Assembly: GCF_002157225.2 (NCBI RefSeq)
Contig: NZ_CP020038.1
Location: 2,317,001-2,381,000, forward strand
Direction of reading: 5' to 3'
DNA: 64,000 bases
DNA from: Agarilytica rhodophyticola
Lineage (GTDB): Bacteria; Pseudomonadota; Gammaproteobacteria; Pseudomonadales; Cellvibrionaceae
The translations under genes and the position numbers were made by a program. Of this stretch, positions 18,760 through 28,549 are shown in pieces. The notes beneath the pieces are model-generated. The model searched no databases. It saw only the letters and a list, made by a program, of their open reading frames with translations, and was not told the origin of the DNA. Within the stretch, counting starts at the first letter, position 1. Each line of letters starts with the position of its first letter.

Positions 18760-20814
18760 ATGTCATTAAAATTTAAAAAAATGTCAATAATTACAGAAAA
18801 AAAATGGTTAATATGTGAATTGTTATTATCCTTCTCAATAGTATTATCTGGTTGTACTACCACTATTGCAGAGAAGTCCTCTTCTAGTAATTTCACTATT
18901 GCTCAACATCGAATAATCAAAAATTATTATGATGGAAAAGAAAATGATCTTGCCACAGCTGGACTAGGTCTTGAGGGACTAAGAGAGAAAGAACCCAAGG
19001 CCGCAAATCCTGGCCGGCCTTCTGCCTTTGATTTACGGCGTTCGGCCATTTATAACAGCTACAAAAAACTGCTGCCCTTAGCTGATGATATAGGCTATGG
19101 GCGTATTCATGCAAAGTTTTGGAATGATAAGGGCGGCGCGGTGAGTGGTTACGAGACTATTGCGCCTCTTGTCTTCGATAATAAAAATATTGCGGGACTT
19201 GTTATGCTACAAGTACCGGATAGCTTCAATAAAAGCAAACCTTGCCTCATTGCCACGGCTTCTTCTGGGTCGCGAGGTATTTATGGTGCGGTAGGTGTTG
19301 TCGGTGCATGGGGGTTAAGTAAGAGGTGCGCCGTCGTTTATACCGATAAAGGCACTGGTGTTGGATTTCATTGGCTCACCGAAAATAAAGCACATAAAAT
19401 CACCGGTGAATTAGTTGATGCAAACGAAGATGTTCTATTTTCTGCTTTTGGCAATGAGAAAGTTGCAAATTTTAAAGAAAAATACCCCTACCGATTAGCA
19501 AGTAAACATACCCACAGCGGTGAAAATGTTGACCAGTATTGGGGCGATTTTGTTTTAGCTGCGATTGAATTTGCATTTGCGCAATTAAACGAGCAGTTCT
19601 CTCCTAGTGTTAAATATGGTCCGGATAATACCTTAGTCATTGGTGCGGGAATTTCTAATGGTGGAGCAGCGATTTTACGGGCTGCAGAAGCTGGTGGAAA
19701 AAAAGCTTTTGACGGCATTGTCGTGTCGGAACCTGCTATTAATTTACCTTTTGATTTTGCTTATGATATTAACCGTAATGAAGAAAAAAGACATTGGAAA
19801 ACAAAAACCTTAGCGCAAAGAGCGGTGATCGATGGATTATTTATTCCCTGTGCCGCACTGTTCCATGATAACTCTGGGCTTGCCAGTTTTGTTATGCCAA
19901 TTTGGCAATCACGACTTGAGACTCGTTGCCGTAAGCTTAAAGCTATCGGCGCACTAAACACTGAGACTTTACAAGAGCAAAGCCAAGAAGCTTATGACAT
20001 ACTGCGTGACAACGGTCTATCATCTAGCTCTGACGGCTTAATGTTGGCATTTACAACGGGATTCATATGGGATGCTGTACTTGTTAATTATATCAATGCC
20101 TATGGCGCTTACAGTATCGATGATCATCTGTGTGGCTTAAGTTATGCCTATACGGGTATTGATGGCAAGCCTGCAAGTGCACCTGGAGCACTTAAACAAA
20201 GCTTGCATAGTGTCAGTGGGGGGATTTTACCTGCGGCTGGCGTCACTATCATAAATGATAACAGTAAGGGGGAACCCAGTAGCCAAATGACTTCACTCGA
20301 TGCAGATGGTGCATTTGATTTGGCCTTCGACAATCTTCTATGCTTAAGAGAAACTTTACAAGAAAGTCGTGTACGTAGTGGTATTGCTAAGACATTTGTA
20401 GACGGTGATTTACATAGCTTACCTAGTATTATTGTTCATGGTCGTGAAGACAACTTAATACATGTCAATCATAGCTCCCGGGCATATTATGTGCTCAACG
20501 CTAAGCGTGAAAAAAAATCTCGCCTACATTATTATGAAATAGATAACGGACAGCATTTTGACGCGCTAGTGGCCTTGCCTCCCTTTAAAACTCGTTATGT
20601 GCCTGTTCATCATTATTTCGAAGAAGCGCTTGATATTATGTTTGACAATCAAATCAACGGCAGCAAAATTCCCCCTAGTCAGCGGGTTAAGACAAAACCT
20701 GCTAAATCCCTTAGTGGTCAACTAACGGAAAATAATATGCCGCAATTATTGAATAAACCTGATGCAAAAATATGGATTAATGACAATGGAGAATTTGTTT
20801 TACCTGCCGATTAA
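18760..20814 (+). CDS. D-3-hydroxybutyrate oligomer hydrolase, lipoprotein
   Basis: A 684-residue alpha/beta-hydrolase-type enzyme that splits 3-hydroxybutyrate dimers and oligomers to monomers. The N-terminus has a lipobox (IVLSGC) at about residues 28-32, so it is predicted to be lipid-anchored in the envelope; many homologues instead have simple signal peptides. Family segments include TAGLGLEGLR, ASSGSRGIYGAVG, YTDKGTGVGFHWL, GAGISNGGAAILRAAEAGG (nucleophile Ser in SNGG), SEPAINLPF and VHGREDNLIHVNHSSRAYY. It shares its last base with the sensor-kinase start (TAATG), so the GntP permease, this enzyme and the kinase are one operon. The start may instead be the ATG at residue 8. Confidence 0.9.
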   Translation: MSLKFKKMSIITEKKWLICELLLSFSIVLSGCTTTIAEKSSSSNFTIAQHRIIKNYYDGKENDLATAGLGLEGLREKEPKAANPGRPSAFDLRRSAIYNSYKKLLPLADDIGYGRIHAKFWNDKGGAVSGYETIAPLVFDNKNIAGLVMLQVPDSFNKSKPCLIATASSGSRGIYGAVGVVGAWGLSKRCAVVYTDKGTGVGFHWLTENKAHKITGELVDANEDVLFSAFGNEKVANFKEKYPYRLASKHTHSGENVDQYWGDFVLAAIEFAFAQLNEQFSPSVKYGPDNTLVIGAGISNGGAAILRAAEAGGKKAFDGIVVSEPAINLPFDFAYDINRNEEKRHWKTKTLAQRAVIDGLFIPCAALFHDNSGLASFVMPIWQSRLETRCRKLKAIGALNTETLQEQSQEAYDILRDNGLSSSSDGLMLAFTTGFIWDAVLVNYINAYGAYSIDDHLCGLSYAYTGIDGKPASAPGALKQSLHSVSGGILPAAGVTIINDNSKGEPSSQMTSLDADGAFDLAFDNLLCLRETLQESRVRSGIAKTFVDGDLHSLPSIIVHGREDNLIHVNHSSRAYYVLNAKREKKSRLHYYEIDNGQHFDALVALPPFKTRYVPVHHYFEEALDIMFDNQINGSKIPPSQRVKTKPAKSLSGQLTENNMPQLLNKPDAKIWINDNGEFVLPAD

Positions 20815-23800
20815 TGATTAATAATCTTCAAATTATCGGGTTCTCTTTAGGGTATCTGTTGATACTGTTCTCGATCGCTTATATGGGCGATCGTTTGCAT
20901 GAAAACATCATAAAAAAAATTAAACCCATCGTTGTTGGCTTAGCCGTTACTATCTATTGTAGTGCTTGGAGCTTTTATGGAACTACTGCTCAAGCGGTGG
21001 ATAACGGTTGGCATTTTCCTCCGACATTTCTCGGTACCATCATACTTCTTATATTTTTTGCGCCGTTTCTACGCAGGCTTATTAGCCAAAGTAAGCATGC
21101 TAATATTACTTCTATTGCTGATTATCTCGCTGTTAGCTATGGTCGCTCCAGATCTCTTGCGGTATTGATTACTCTAGTGTCTGTCGCTGTATTAATTCCT
21201 TATATTTCACTGCAATTGAAAGCGATCACTGATAGCTATCATATGTTGAGTGATATCAGCGCTGCTGAGACTAGAATATCCTCACACTTTGCTTTTGATA
21301 CAGCATTTTATGTTGCTGTAATGTTAGGTATTTTTGCTTTAGCCTTTGGCACACGACATTTAGATTCGCGTGAGCATCACAATGGCTTGATGCTAGCCAT
21401 TGCATTTGAAGCCATCGTTAAATTAATGGCTTTTGTTATCTTAACCTTATTTGTTACAACCTCCATGTTTAACGGTATCGAAGATATTTTTATCAAGATT
21501 GCGCAACAAGATACCCTATCATCATTTATTAAACAGAGAAGTAGCAATGGCAACGGCTATATTACGGCGCTAGTATTGGGTTTTATTGCAACGATTTGTT
21601 TGCCTAGACAATTTCATGTAATGGTTGTCGAGAGCGAAAGCTCGCGAGACTTTGAAACACTACGTTGGTTGTTTTCAGGTTACTTGATCATATTTGGTTT
21701 GTGTATGATTCCGCTTGCTTACGCTGGTCTTGTCATGTTTCAAGGACAAGAAATCTCTTCTGGTGCTTTTGTACAGGGACTCTCTATTGTGTCTGGGCGC
21801 GAAGATTTAGCATTACTAACATATATTGGTGGTCTGTCGGCGGGTAGTAGCATGGTTATTGTCGCCTGTGTAGCTATGGCGACAATGGCATGTAATGAAT
21901 TAGTTGTGCCTCTGTTGTTAAAAACACATTGGTTCAATGTGCACCAGAAAAAAGATGTGAGTCAATTATTACGCACAATTCGGCGAGCTATCATTTTAGT
22001 CCTGATGTTACTGGCGTACATCTATTATCGATTACTTACTACTAATAGCGCACTTGGTACTATAGGTCTACTCTCGTTTGCGCTGGTGGCGCAGTTCGCT
22101 CCTTGCTTATTTTGCAGTTTATTATTAAAACCACCGCAGTGTGCTAACTTGTCTACCGCAGCGGTAGCAGGTTTGACCGTCGGTTTTATTTTATGGTGTT
22201 ATACCTTACTTTTGCCTTCCATGATAAACGCTGGATTATATGATCGGGCAATGTTGGATAACGGCCTATTTAGCATAGCTTGGCTAAGACCTAATGCCTT
22301 ATTTGGTTTGGAAAATTTAAGTGAGTTATCTCATGGCGTGTTATGGAGCTTACTTGGCAATATTTGTATTTTTCTATATTTTTTAAAGAACCCTCATGCG
22401 GTTTTTGAAGAGAGCCTGGTAAGTACAACAGGACGATTGGCGCTTGCTGATTTGCGTTCTCTATTAGTACGTTTTCTCGGCACGGTTCAAGCAGAACTAG
22501 TGTTTAAACAGTATCCTAAGCTCAATACTATTGATACTTTCGCCAGTGATGAGGATATTTATACTGTTGAAAATATATTGTCAGGCGTTATCGGTTCAGT
22601 GTCCGCACGTTATGTAATTGAACATGCCTATTCCAGTGAGAAAAATAATGAAACTTTGGAAAAGACCTCTGAAATCTTTCAATTTGGACGGGACTTATTA
22701 CAAGAAAGTATCGATAATATTTCCCAAGGTATAAGTGTATTGGATTCGCAACTACTATTAGTTGCATGGAACCGCAGTTATTTGGAAATCTTTAATTATC
22801 CAGACGGTATGGTACATGTCGGAAGACATATATCAGACCTTATCGCATTTAATGCCCAACGAAATAACCTCACAGGTGAACAAGCACAGGCGTTTGTTGA
22901 TAAACGTGTACGATTAATGGCTCAAGGAAGTGCTTATTCCCATAAATACACCAATTACAATGGACAGATATTGGAAATCCAGGGTGCGCCCATGGCGGGG
23001 GGCGGATTTGTCTCAACTTTTACCGATATTACAGACTACCAAAATACCTTAAATATTCTTGAAGAAACGCGAGCCACTTTGGAAGAAAAAGTGATAGAGC
23101 GTACACAAGAACTGCAAGATGTTAACGAAAAGTTATCTCAAGCGAATAAAAATAAAACGCACTTTCTTGCTGCTGCCGGGCATGATTTGCTACAACCCTT
23201 AAGTGCCGCCAAATTGTTTTTAGCTGCTTTAAGTCAAAGACGCTATGATGACGATACGCAAGATGTATTAAAGCATCTTAAATTATCCCTAAACTCTGCA
23301 GACTCTATTATTAGTGAACTGCTGGCTATCGCAAAACTTGATTCGGGTGAAATGCGAGTTAATCCACATACTTTCTGTATTGGTAATTTACTTGTTAATT
23401 TACGTCGAGAGTTTTCAGTTATTGCACAAAATAAGGGTATCGCCCTACATTGTTGCTACAGTTCTTTAAATATACACTGCGATGAGCGCTTACTTAAGCG
23501 TGTTTTGCAAAATCTACTTTCTAATGCAATTCGCTATACGGATCAAGGTAAAGTTCTTATTGGATGTCGTCGTAGACGCAATAAGATTTATATTGAGGTC
23601 TGGGACAGTGGCTGTGGTATCCCCAAACATGAACAAAAATCAATTTTTGTTGAATTTCATCGCTTAGATAAAACCCGTAATGATGGTGGCCTAGGCTTGG
23701 GACTCGCTACAGTACAGCGTGTATGTTCGCTACTAAATATTAAACTTGAGCTCACTTCAGAAGTTGGTCGTGGCAGCATGTTTCGTTTGATACTGCCAAA

Positions 23801-24248
23801 TAAGTGGCAGCATCAAGTTAGACCACCTGAAGATAAAGACAAAACATTTCCTCTCACACATTTTTTTTCAACAAAGGTCTTATGTATCGATAATGAACAA
23901 GCTATTTTAGACGGAATGAAATTGTTACTTGAACCGTGGAATTGCGCTTTTCATGGGCAAAGGGCTTTGGACTATAATGTACCTTGGATTCCCGATATTA
24001 TTTTAATTGACTACCATCTAGATAATGATGTTTACGGCATTGCGGTTGTAGCAAAGCTGCTTGAATATTTTTCAAAGCAGAGTCTTTCAAAAGGTGCTAC
24101 AGCAAAAGAGATTCCTGTTGTCGTTATTTCTGCTGATCAAAATAATGATGTGCAAAAACAGGCAAGGGATAGCGGCTATTTTTTTCTTAAAAAACCTTTA
24201 CAAGTTGCAGAACTTCGTTCGTTGTTTTTGCAGCTAGGCTTGCGATAA
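20814..24248 (+). CDS. SLC5-fused hybrid sensor histidine kinase (CrbS/CbrA-like)
   Basis: An 1,144-residue protein. Residues ~1-500 form an SLC5-type solute:Na+ symporter domain with about 13 membrane helices, including the family-typical YCSAWSFYGTTAQAV. A PAS domain follows (~625-745, NISQGISVLD), then a coiled coil, HisKA with phosphoacceptor His790 in AAGHDLLQPLSAAK, HATPase (NLLSNAIRYTDQG, GLGLGLATVQR), and a receiver domain with Asp1066 in LIDYHLDND and Lys in FLKKPL. This is the CrbS/MxtR-like architecture, known to govern acetate and short-chain carbon use. It overlaps the upstream hydrolase stop and ends 15 bp inside the convergent response-regulator gene. A role in sensing hydroxybutyrate or acetate is inferred from context. 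Confidence 0.93.
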   Translation: MINNLQIIGFSLGYLLILFSIAYMGDRLHENIIKKIKPIVVGLAVTIYCSAWSFYGTTAQAVDNGWHFPPTFLGTIILLIFFAPFLRRLISQSKHANITSIADYLAVSYGRSRSLAVLITLVSVAVLIPYISLQLKAITDSYHMLSDISAAETRISSHFAFDTAFYVAVMLGIFALAFGTRHLDSREHHNGLMLAIAFEAIVKLMAFVILTLFVTTSMFNGIEDIFIKIAQQDTLSSFIKQRSSNGNGYITALVLGFIATICLPRQFHVMVVESESSRDFETLRWLFSGYLIIFGLCMIPLAYAGLVMFQGQEISSGAFVQGLSIVSGREDLALLTYIGGLSAGSSMVIVACVAMATMACNELVVPLLLKTHWFNVHQKKDVSQLLRTIRRAIILVLMLLAYIYYRLLTTNSALGTIGLLSFALVAQFAPCLFCSLLLKPPQCANLSTAAVAGLTVGFILWCYTLLLPSMINAGLYDRAMLDNGLFSIAWLRPNALFGLENLSELSHGVLWSLLGNICIFLYFLKNPHAVFEESLVSTTGRLALADLRSLLVRFLGTVQAELVFKQYPKLNTIDTFASDEDIYTVENILSGVIGSVSARYVIEHAYSSEKNNETLEKTSEIFQFGRDLLQESIDNISQGISVLDSQLLLVAWNRSYLEIFNYPDGMVHVGRHISDLIAFNAQRNNLTGEQAQAFVDKRVRLMAQGSAYSHKYTNYNGQILEIQGAPMAGGGFVSTFTDITDYQNTLNILEETRATLEEKVIERTQELQDVNEKLSQANKNKTHFLAAAGHDLLQPLSAAKLFLAALSQRRYDDDTQDVLKHLKLSLNSADSIISELLAIAKLDSGEMRVNPHTFCIGNLLVNLRREFSVIAQNKGIALHCCYSSLNIHCDERLLKRVLQNLLSNAIRYTDQGKVLIGCRRRRNKIYIEVWDSGCGIPKHEQKSIFVEFHRLDKTRNDGGLGLGLATVQRVCSLLNIKLELTSEVGRGSMFRLILPNKWQHQVRPPEDKDKTFPLTHFFSTKVLCIDNEQAILDGMKLLLEPWNCAFHGQRALDYNVPWIPDIILIDYHLDNDVYGIAVVAKLLEYFSKQSLSKGATAKEIPVVVISADQNNDVQKQARDSGYFFLKKPLQVAELRSLFLQLGLR

Positions 24249-24881
24249 AGCCTCAAATTTTTGAGATAATAAAATAACTTCGGTGCGTTTGCGTAATCCC
24301 AGCTTGCGTAATATGGCAGTAACATGAGACTTCACTGTGGGTTCTGTTATCTCTAAGTCATAGGCTATCTGCTTATTGAGCCGACCTTGGCTTAACATGT
24401 TAAATACTCGGAATTGGTGAGGCGTAAGTGAGGCAATACGACGAGCAAACTCTTGCCATTCTAGATCCTGCTCATTACCAGTTGTGTCAAAACTCAATGC
24501 ACCGTCGAGCAGCTTTTGGATGATGTTTTGCAACTCATTTGCTTCAAGGGACTTAGAAATAAAGCCAACCGCGCCCAGCTGCTTTGCACGATCGATAGCT
24601 TTTGAGCTGTCATCACCGGAAATAATAGCAATTGGTATTTGAGGAAAGTTGGCTCTAAGATCCATTAAACCGGAAAAACCATTAATATCTGGCATATGTA
24701 AGTCCAATAATACAAGATTTGGTTTTACATTACCTGCTTCTATGCAGTGATGAACTTCTGTTAAAGATGAACAGGCAGTACATTCTAACGGGCCAAATGT
24801 ATCACTAAAACTCTGAATTGTTTGCACCAATGCAGCCCTATACAACGGGTGATCATCGGCAATTACGATGGATGACGTCAT
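24234..24881 (-). CDS. LuxR/NarL-type response regulator, CrbR-like
   Basis: A 215-residue two-domain regulator: receiver domain (DD at 9-10, phosphoacceptor Asp60 in VLLDLHMPDINGF, Lys in FISKSL) and a C-terminal LuxR helix-turn-helix (LTPHQFRVFNMLSQGRLNKQIAYDL, TEPTVKSHVTAILRKLG). Its 3' end overlaps the sensor-kinase 3' end on the other strand, and CrbS-like kinases usually pair with regulators of this type, so it is the likely partner. Candidate targets are the permease/hydrolase operon and scoAB. Confidence 0.92.
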   Translation of the reverse strand: MTSSIVIADDHPLYRAALVQTIQSFSDTFGPLECTACSSLTEVHHCIEAGNVKPNLVLLDLHMPDINGFSGLMDLRANFPQIPIAIISGDDSSKAIDRAKQLGAVGFISKSLEANELQNIIQKLLDGALSFDTTGNEQDLEWQEFARRIASLTPHQFRVFNMLSQGRLNKQIAYDLEITEPTVKSHVTAILRKLGLRKRTEVILLSQKFEALSQA

Positions 24882-25101
24882 GTAGATACACTTCCACTAT
24901 AATTTACAGCTGCAAATATTTACTCATTACAACTAGCGCTCTCGTGCGTGTGAATATCTTAATCTAATGAGTTTTATATTATTATCTTACGTTAGCTATT
25001 GTTGATATTCTCTGTTATCGCAGGTGTAGTGTTTTTATTTTTATGTTTGTCTTGGTCTTTATAGTTATCCTGGCATAGAAATCCACTATAAACCATTCCA
25101 G

Positions 25102-25989
25102 CTAGTTTTTACACCACATTTCCATTATCACATCTTTTAGCGCGCCAGCTGCAATCGAGAGGGAATAACGACGACGGGTTAATATTCCTACCTGTCGACT
25201 TATCGCTGGTTTTTGCAATGGTAGGCAGACCGCCCCCATTTCTTGCATCTGTGCTTGGCACAAAGACGGAACAGCACTAACGCCTAAACCACTGGCGACC
25301 ATTCGGCCTATAGTTGCCAACTGGTGAGTTTCCACTGCAACAGAGAAAGCGAGATTATTGGCTTCTAAGGTTTGCTCTAATAATATACGAATACTGGAGG
25401 GCCGCTGCAGTGCGATAAAGTCCTGCTCTAGTAAGTCTTGCCAGCACAGGCTCTTTCTCTTGTTGAAGGTTGCAGGTGGAATTACGGCAATAAACTGATC
25501 ATGGAAGAGGGGAGTAAAGATAAGATCCTCGCTCTCATCAGGATCAAAAGAAATCCCTATTTCTACTCGGCCTGTACGCACCATGTCCACTACCTTTTCT
25601 GCCACTACATCTTGTACCCTGATATTGATCTTTGGGTATTGCTGATGGTATTTCACTAATATGTTAGGTAGCAGGTTACACGCAAAAGAGGGCATTGTGG
25701 CAATGGAGATCGTGCCTCGTCGCATAGAAAACAGATTATGAATGTCTTCAATAGCCGCATCCCAATCATTGAGCAGGCGCTGGGCTATAGGGAAAAATTC
25801 TTCCCCTTCAGGAGTCAGAGATAGTGTGCGCGTTGTTCGCGCTAGTAAAGGGCCCCCCAAATCGGTTTCCAGATTCTTGATAGCGATACTTAGGGCGGGC
25901 TGAGATAAATGCACCATGCCACATGCTTCAGCAAAACTCTGAGTTTCAGCAATGGCGACAAAGGCACGAACTTGTTTTATTGTAATCAT
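25102..25989 (-). CDS. LysR-family transcriptional regulator
   Basis: A 295-residue LysR regulator with the N-terminal winged helix (MITIKQVRAFVAIAETQSF, LSQPALSIAIKNLE) and a periplasmic-binding-like effector domain. It is divergent from scoA with 107 bp between the two starts, and an inverted repeat of LysR type lies in that gap, so it probably controls scoAB and perhaps the hydroxybutyrate dehydrogenase gene. The effector is likely a metabolite of acetoacetate/hydroxybutyrate breakdown, inferred from context only. Confidence 0.92.
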   Translation of the reverse strand: MITIKQVRAFVAIAETQSFAEACGMVHLSQPALSIAIKNLETDLGGPLLARTTRTLSLTPEGEEFFPIAQRLLNDWDAAIEDIHNLFSMRRGTISIATMPSFACNLLPNILVKYHQQYPKINIRVQDVVAEKVVDMVRTGRVEIGISFDPDESEDLIFTPLFHDQFIAVIPPATFNKRKSLCWQDLLEQDFIALQRPSSIRILLEQTLEANNLAFSVAVETHQLATIGRMVASGLGVSAVPSLCQAQMQEMGAVCLPLQKPAISRQVGILTRRRYSLSIAAGALKDVIMEMWCKN

Positions 25990-26008
25990 TTAAAAAATAA
26001 ATCAATTA

Positions 26009-26028
26009 ATCAAATAATTTCATTTGAT
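26009..26028. promoter_or_regulatory. Candidate LysR operator upstream of scoA
   Basis: A 7-bp inverted repeat ATCAAAT-6 nt-ATTTGAT lies between the divergent lysR-type gene and scoA. It contains a T-N11-A pattern as in LysR binding sites. The AT-rich context makes chance similarity possible. Confidence 0.55.
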
Positions 26029-26096
26029 AAATATAAGCCAGGGGCGCACTCTAGGCAATAACTTAACACTCATAACTTAATAAAGGGGAGAGCGCT

Positions 26097-26798
26097 ATGT
26101 CGGGTTTCGATAAAGTCGTGACAAGCTATGCCGAAGCGATGGCCGGCCTTGAAGACGGAATGACCGTCATTTCGGGGGGATTCGGGCTATGTGGTATTGC
26201 TGAAAATTTGATTGCCCAAATCAAAAAGATGGGGACTACTGGACTTACTGTTGTCTCTAACAATGCTGGTGTCGATGGCTTTGGGCTGGGAATATTGCTC
26301 GAAGACCGCCAAATTAAAAAAATGGTTTCCTCTTACGTTGGCGAAAATAAATTGTTTGAAGAACAGCTTCTGTCTGATGTCCTTGAAGTGGAATTGACGC
26401 CACAAGGCACGCTTGCTGAAAAAATGCGTGCCGGTGGCGCAGGCATTCCTGCTTTTTATACGGCTACAGGTTACGGTACGCCAGTAGGTGAAGGTAAAGA
26501 AGTGCGTGAATTCAATGGCAGGAAATATATATTGGAAGAATCCATCACAGGGGACTTTGCTATCGTCAAAGGCTGGAAAGCTGATCGTTACGGTAATGTT
26601 GTTTATCGCGACACCGCTCAGAACTTTAATCCTATGGCGGCAACTGCTGGAAAAATCACGGTGGTTGAAGTGGAAGAAATTGTTGAGCCTGGAGAGTTGG
26701 AGCCCACTCAAATACATACCCCAGGTATCTACGTTGATCGCTTGATTAAAGGTACTTTTGAGAAGCGTATCGAGCAGCGCACAGTGCGTGCAAACTAA
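26097..26798 (+). CDS. scoA: 3-oxoacid CoA-transferase subunit A
   Basis: A 233-residue subunit of succinyl-CoA:acetoacetate CoA-transferase, which activates acetoacetate to acetoacetyl-CoA. Signatures are the N-terminal [57 protein letters not shown] and a C-terminal [18 protein letters not shown] (AAAGGGGAGAG) precedes the ATG. It is paired with scoB 29 bp downstream, and the next gene is 3-hydroxybutyrate dehydrogenase, giving the route hydroxybutyrate to acetoacetate to acetoacetyl-CoA. Confidence 0.96.
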   Translation: MSGFDKVVTSYAEAMAGLEDGMTVISGGFGLCGIAENLIAQIKKMGTTGLTVVSNNAGVDGFGLGILLEDRQIKKMVSSYVGENKLFEEQLLSDVLEVELTPQGTLAEKMRAGGAGIPAFYTATGYGTPVGEGKEVREFNGRKYILEESITGDFAIVKGWKADRYGNVVYRDTAQNFNPMAATAGKITVVEVEEIVEPGELEPTQIHTPGIYVDRLIKGTFEKRIEQRTVRAN

Positions 26799-26827
26799 CA
26801 GCAGCCAATTGCTAGGAGAACTATCAA

Positions 26828-27484
26828 ATGTCATTATCCCGCGAACAATTAGCGATGCGTGTTGCACGTGAGCTAAAAGATGGTTATTACGTTAACCTCG
26901 GTATTGGTATCCCAACATTGGTTGCTAACTACGTGCCTGAAGGTATCCAGGTTATGTTGCAGTCTGAAAATGGTTTGCTTGGAATGGGGCCGTTTCCCAC
27001 AGAAGACGAAGTTGATGCTGACATGATCAATGCTGGTAAACAAACCGTTACCGCCATTACTGGTGCTAGTATTTTTTCTTCTGCTGAGTCCTTTGCGATG
27101 ATCCGGGGCGGCCATGTAGATCTTACCGTGTTAGGCGCCTTTGAAGTAGATGTGCAGGGTAATATCGCTTCTTGGATGATTCCTGGAAAACTTGTAAAAG
27201 GTATGGGCGGCGCGATGGATCTTGTTGCCGCGGCAGAAAATATTGTGGTCACAATGACTCACGCTGATAAAAAAGGCAATTCTAAATTATTAGAGCAATG
27301 CACCCTTCCATTAACCGGGGCGGGCTGTATTAAGAAAGTTGTTACCGACTTGGCCTATATAGAAATTGCCGAGGGTAAGTTCTGGTTAAAGGAGAGAGCA
27401 CCAGGTATCAGTATTGACGAGATTGTATCTAAAACAGCCGGTGAGATAGTCGTGCCCGATCATGTACCGGAGATGGAATTTTAA
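26828..27484 (+). CDS. scoB: 3-oxoacid CoA-transferase subunit B
   Basis: A 218-residue catalytic subunit. The active-site Glu lies in the conserved QSENGLLGMGP segment (Glu47), where the enzyme forms a glutamyl-CoA thioester intermediate. Other motifs are NLGIGIPTLVANYVP near residue 20 and VDLTVLGAFEVDVQGNIASW. Length is typical for the bacterial two-subunit enzyme. The AGGAGAA ribosome site is 7 nt upstream. It acts with scoA in the cytoplasm. Confidence 0.96.
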   Translation: MSLSREQLAMRVARELKDGYYVNLGIGIPTLVANYVPEGIQVMLQSENGLLGMGPFPTEDEVDADMINAGKQTVTAITGASIFSSAESFAMIRGGHVDLTVLGAFEVDVQGNIASWMIPGKLVKGMGGAMDLVAAAENIVVTMTHADKKGNSKLLEQCTLPLTGAGCIKKVVTDLAYIEIAEGKFWLKERAPGISIDEIVSKTAGEIVVPDHVPEMEF

Positions 27485-27582
27485 TACTTCTTTTTTAATG
27501 TTCAGCATTTTTATTTGTAATATCCAAAAGCCACACAGGAGGTGGTTTTTTGGATCGATACAAACACGTATACGAGGCTAAA

Positions 27583-28341
27583 ATGAGTAAAGTTGTTTTT
27601 GTAACGGGTGCTGCAAGTGGCATTGGTGAAGCCCTGACGGAGGCGTTAGCCAGTGAAGGTCACCGTATTATCGTCAGTGATTTGAATCTGGCAGGCGCTG
27701 AGAACCTTTGCCAACAGTTAACGCAAAAAGGCCTGAATGCCGAGCCCTATGAATTGGATGTCAGTAACCAGGAGAAAATTGACCAGGTCGCCATTGATCA
27801 TCCTCATATTGATATACTTGTTAACAATGCAGGGATACAGTATGTGTCAAAACTCGAACAATTCCCCAGTGATCGCTGGCGGCTGTTGATTGATATATTA
27901 TTGACAGGTCCTGCAATGTTAACACGAGCAGTTTTGCCAGGAATGAAGGAGCGCAATTTTGGCAGGGTTATCAATATAGGTTCAATTCATGCGCTAGTGG
28001 CTTCTCCTTACAAAAGTGCCTATGTCGCAGCCAAGCACGGACTACTTGGTTTTGCTAAAACTATTGCCTTGGAAACAGGGGAAAATGATATCACCATCAA
28101 TACCGTGTGCCCTTCTTATGTGAAAACGCCTCTTGTAGAAAAGCAAATTGCGGCGCAAGCTCAAGAACATGGTATTTCTGAAGACGAAGTGATTCATAAT
28201 ATTATGCTCGAACCTATGCCTAAGAAGGCTTTTATCGCTATGGAAGAGTTGGCTGATACGGCGAAGTTCTTAATGTCCCCTGCGGCGCGCAATATTACAG
28301 CTCAAACCATCGTGTTAGACGGTGGTTGGACAGCTCGCTAA
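27583..28341 (+). CDS. bdhA: D-3-hydroxybutyrate dehydrogenase
   Basis: A 252-residue short-chain dehydrogenase that oxidises D-3-hydroxybutyrate to acetoacetate with NAD+. It has the Rossmann TGAASGIG motif near the start, NNAGIQYVSKLEQF, catalytic Ser in NIGSIHALVAS, Tyr/Lys in YVAAKHG, and the hydroxybutyrate-dehydrogenase C-terminal pattern VCPSYVKTPLVEKQI. The ATG at 27583 has GAGG 5 nt upstream. A TTG at 27550, in frame, has a perfect AGGAGGT at ideal spacing and would add 11 residues, so the true start is not settled. It lies 98 bp after scoB and probably belongs to the same operon. Confidence 0.93.
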   Translation: MSKVVFVTGAASGIGEALTEALASEGHRIIVSDLNLAGAENLCQQLTQKGLNAEPYELDVSNQEKIDQVAIDHPHIDILVNNAGIQYVSKLEQFPSDRWRLLIDILLTGPAMLTRAVLPGMKERNFGRVINIGSIHALVASPYKSAYVAAKHGLLGFAKTIALETGENDITINTVCPSYVKTPLVEKQIAAQAQEHGISEDEVIHNIMLEPMPKKAFIAMEELADTAKFLMSPAARNITAQTIVLDGGWTAR

Positions 28342-28357
28342 CCTTTTTACTTTATCC

Positions 28358-28388
28358 CCTGAAAAAGGCCATTCGCGCTTTTTTCAGG
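28358..28388 (+). terminator. Terminator after the hydroxybutyrate dehydrogenase gene
   Basis: CCTGAAAAA pairs with TTTTTCAGG in a 9-bp stem starting 17 bp after the stop codon. The T-run is inside the 3' arm. It separates the catabolic operon from the phaC operon. Confidence 0.65.
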
Positions 28389-28549
28389 TATCACGGTAAA
28401 AGCGCCTCGCTTACAAATATGATCGAGCCTGCGAAATCTTAGGCACATATTTCCCAATCACTCTGCATCAAAAAGTCTGCCCCCAGAAATATTCCTGATC
28501 CTTAGCTAATTACAGTAGAATGGTATAGCACCATAAACTAGTGGGTTGA

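Noticed and set aside
26187-26867. Long open frame antisense to scoA (226 codons)
   Set aside because: It lies opposite a clear CoA-transferase subunit, has no ribosome site or recognisable motif, and its composition is that of a shadow frame.
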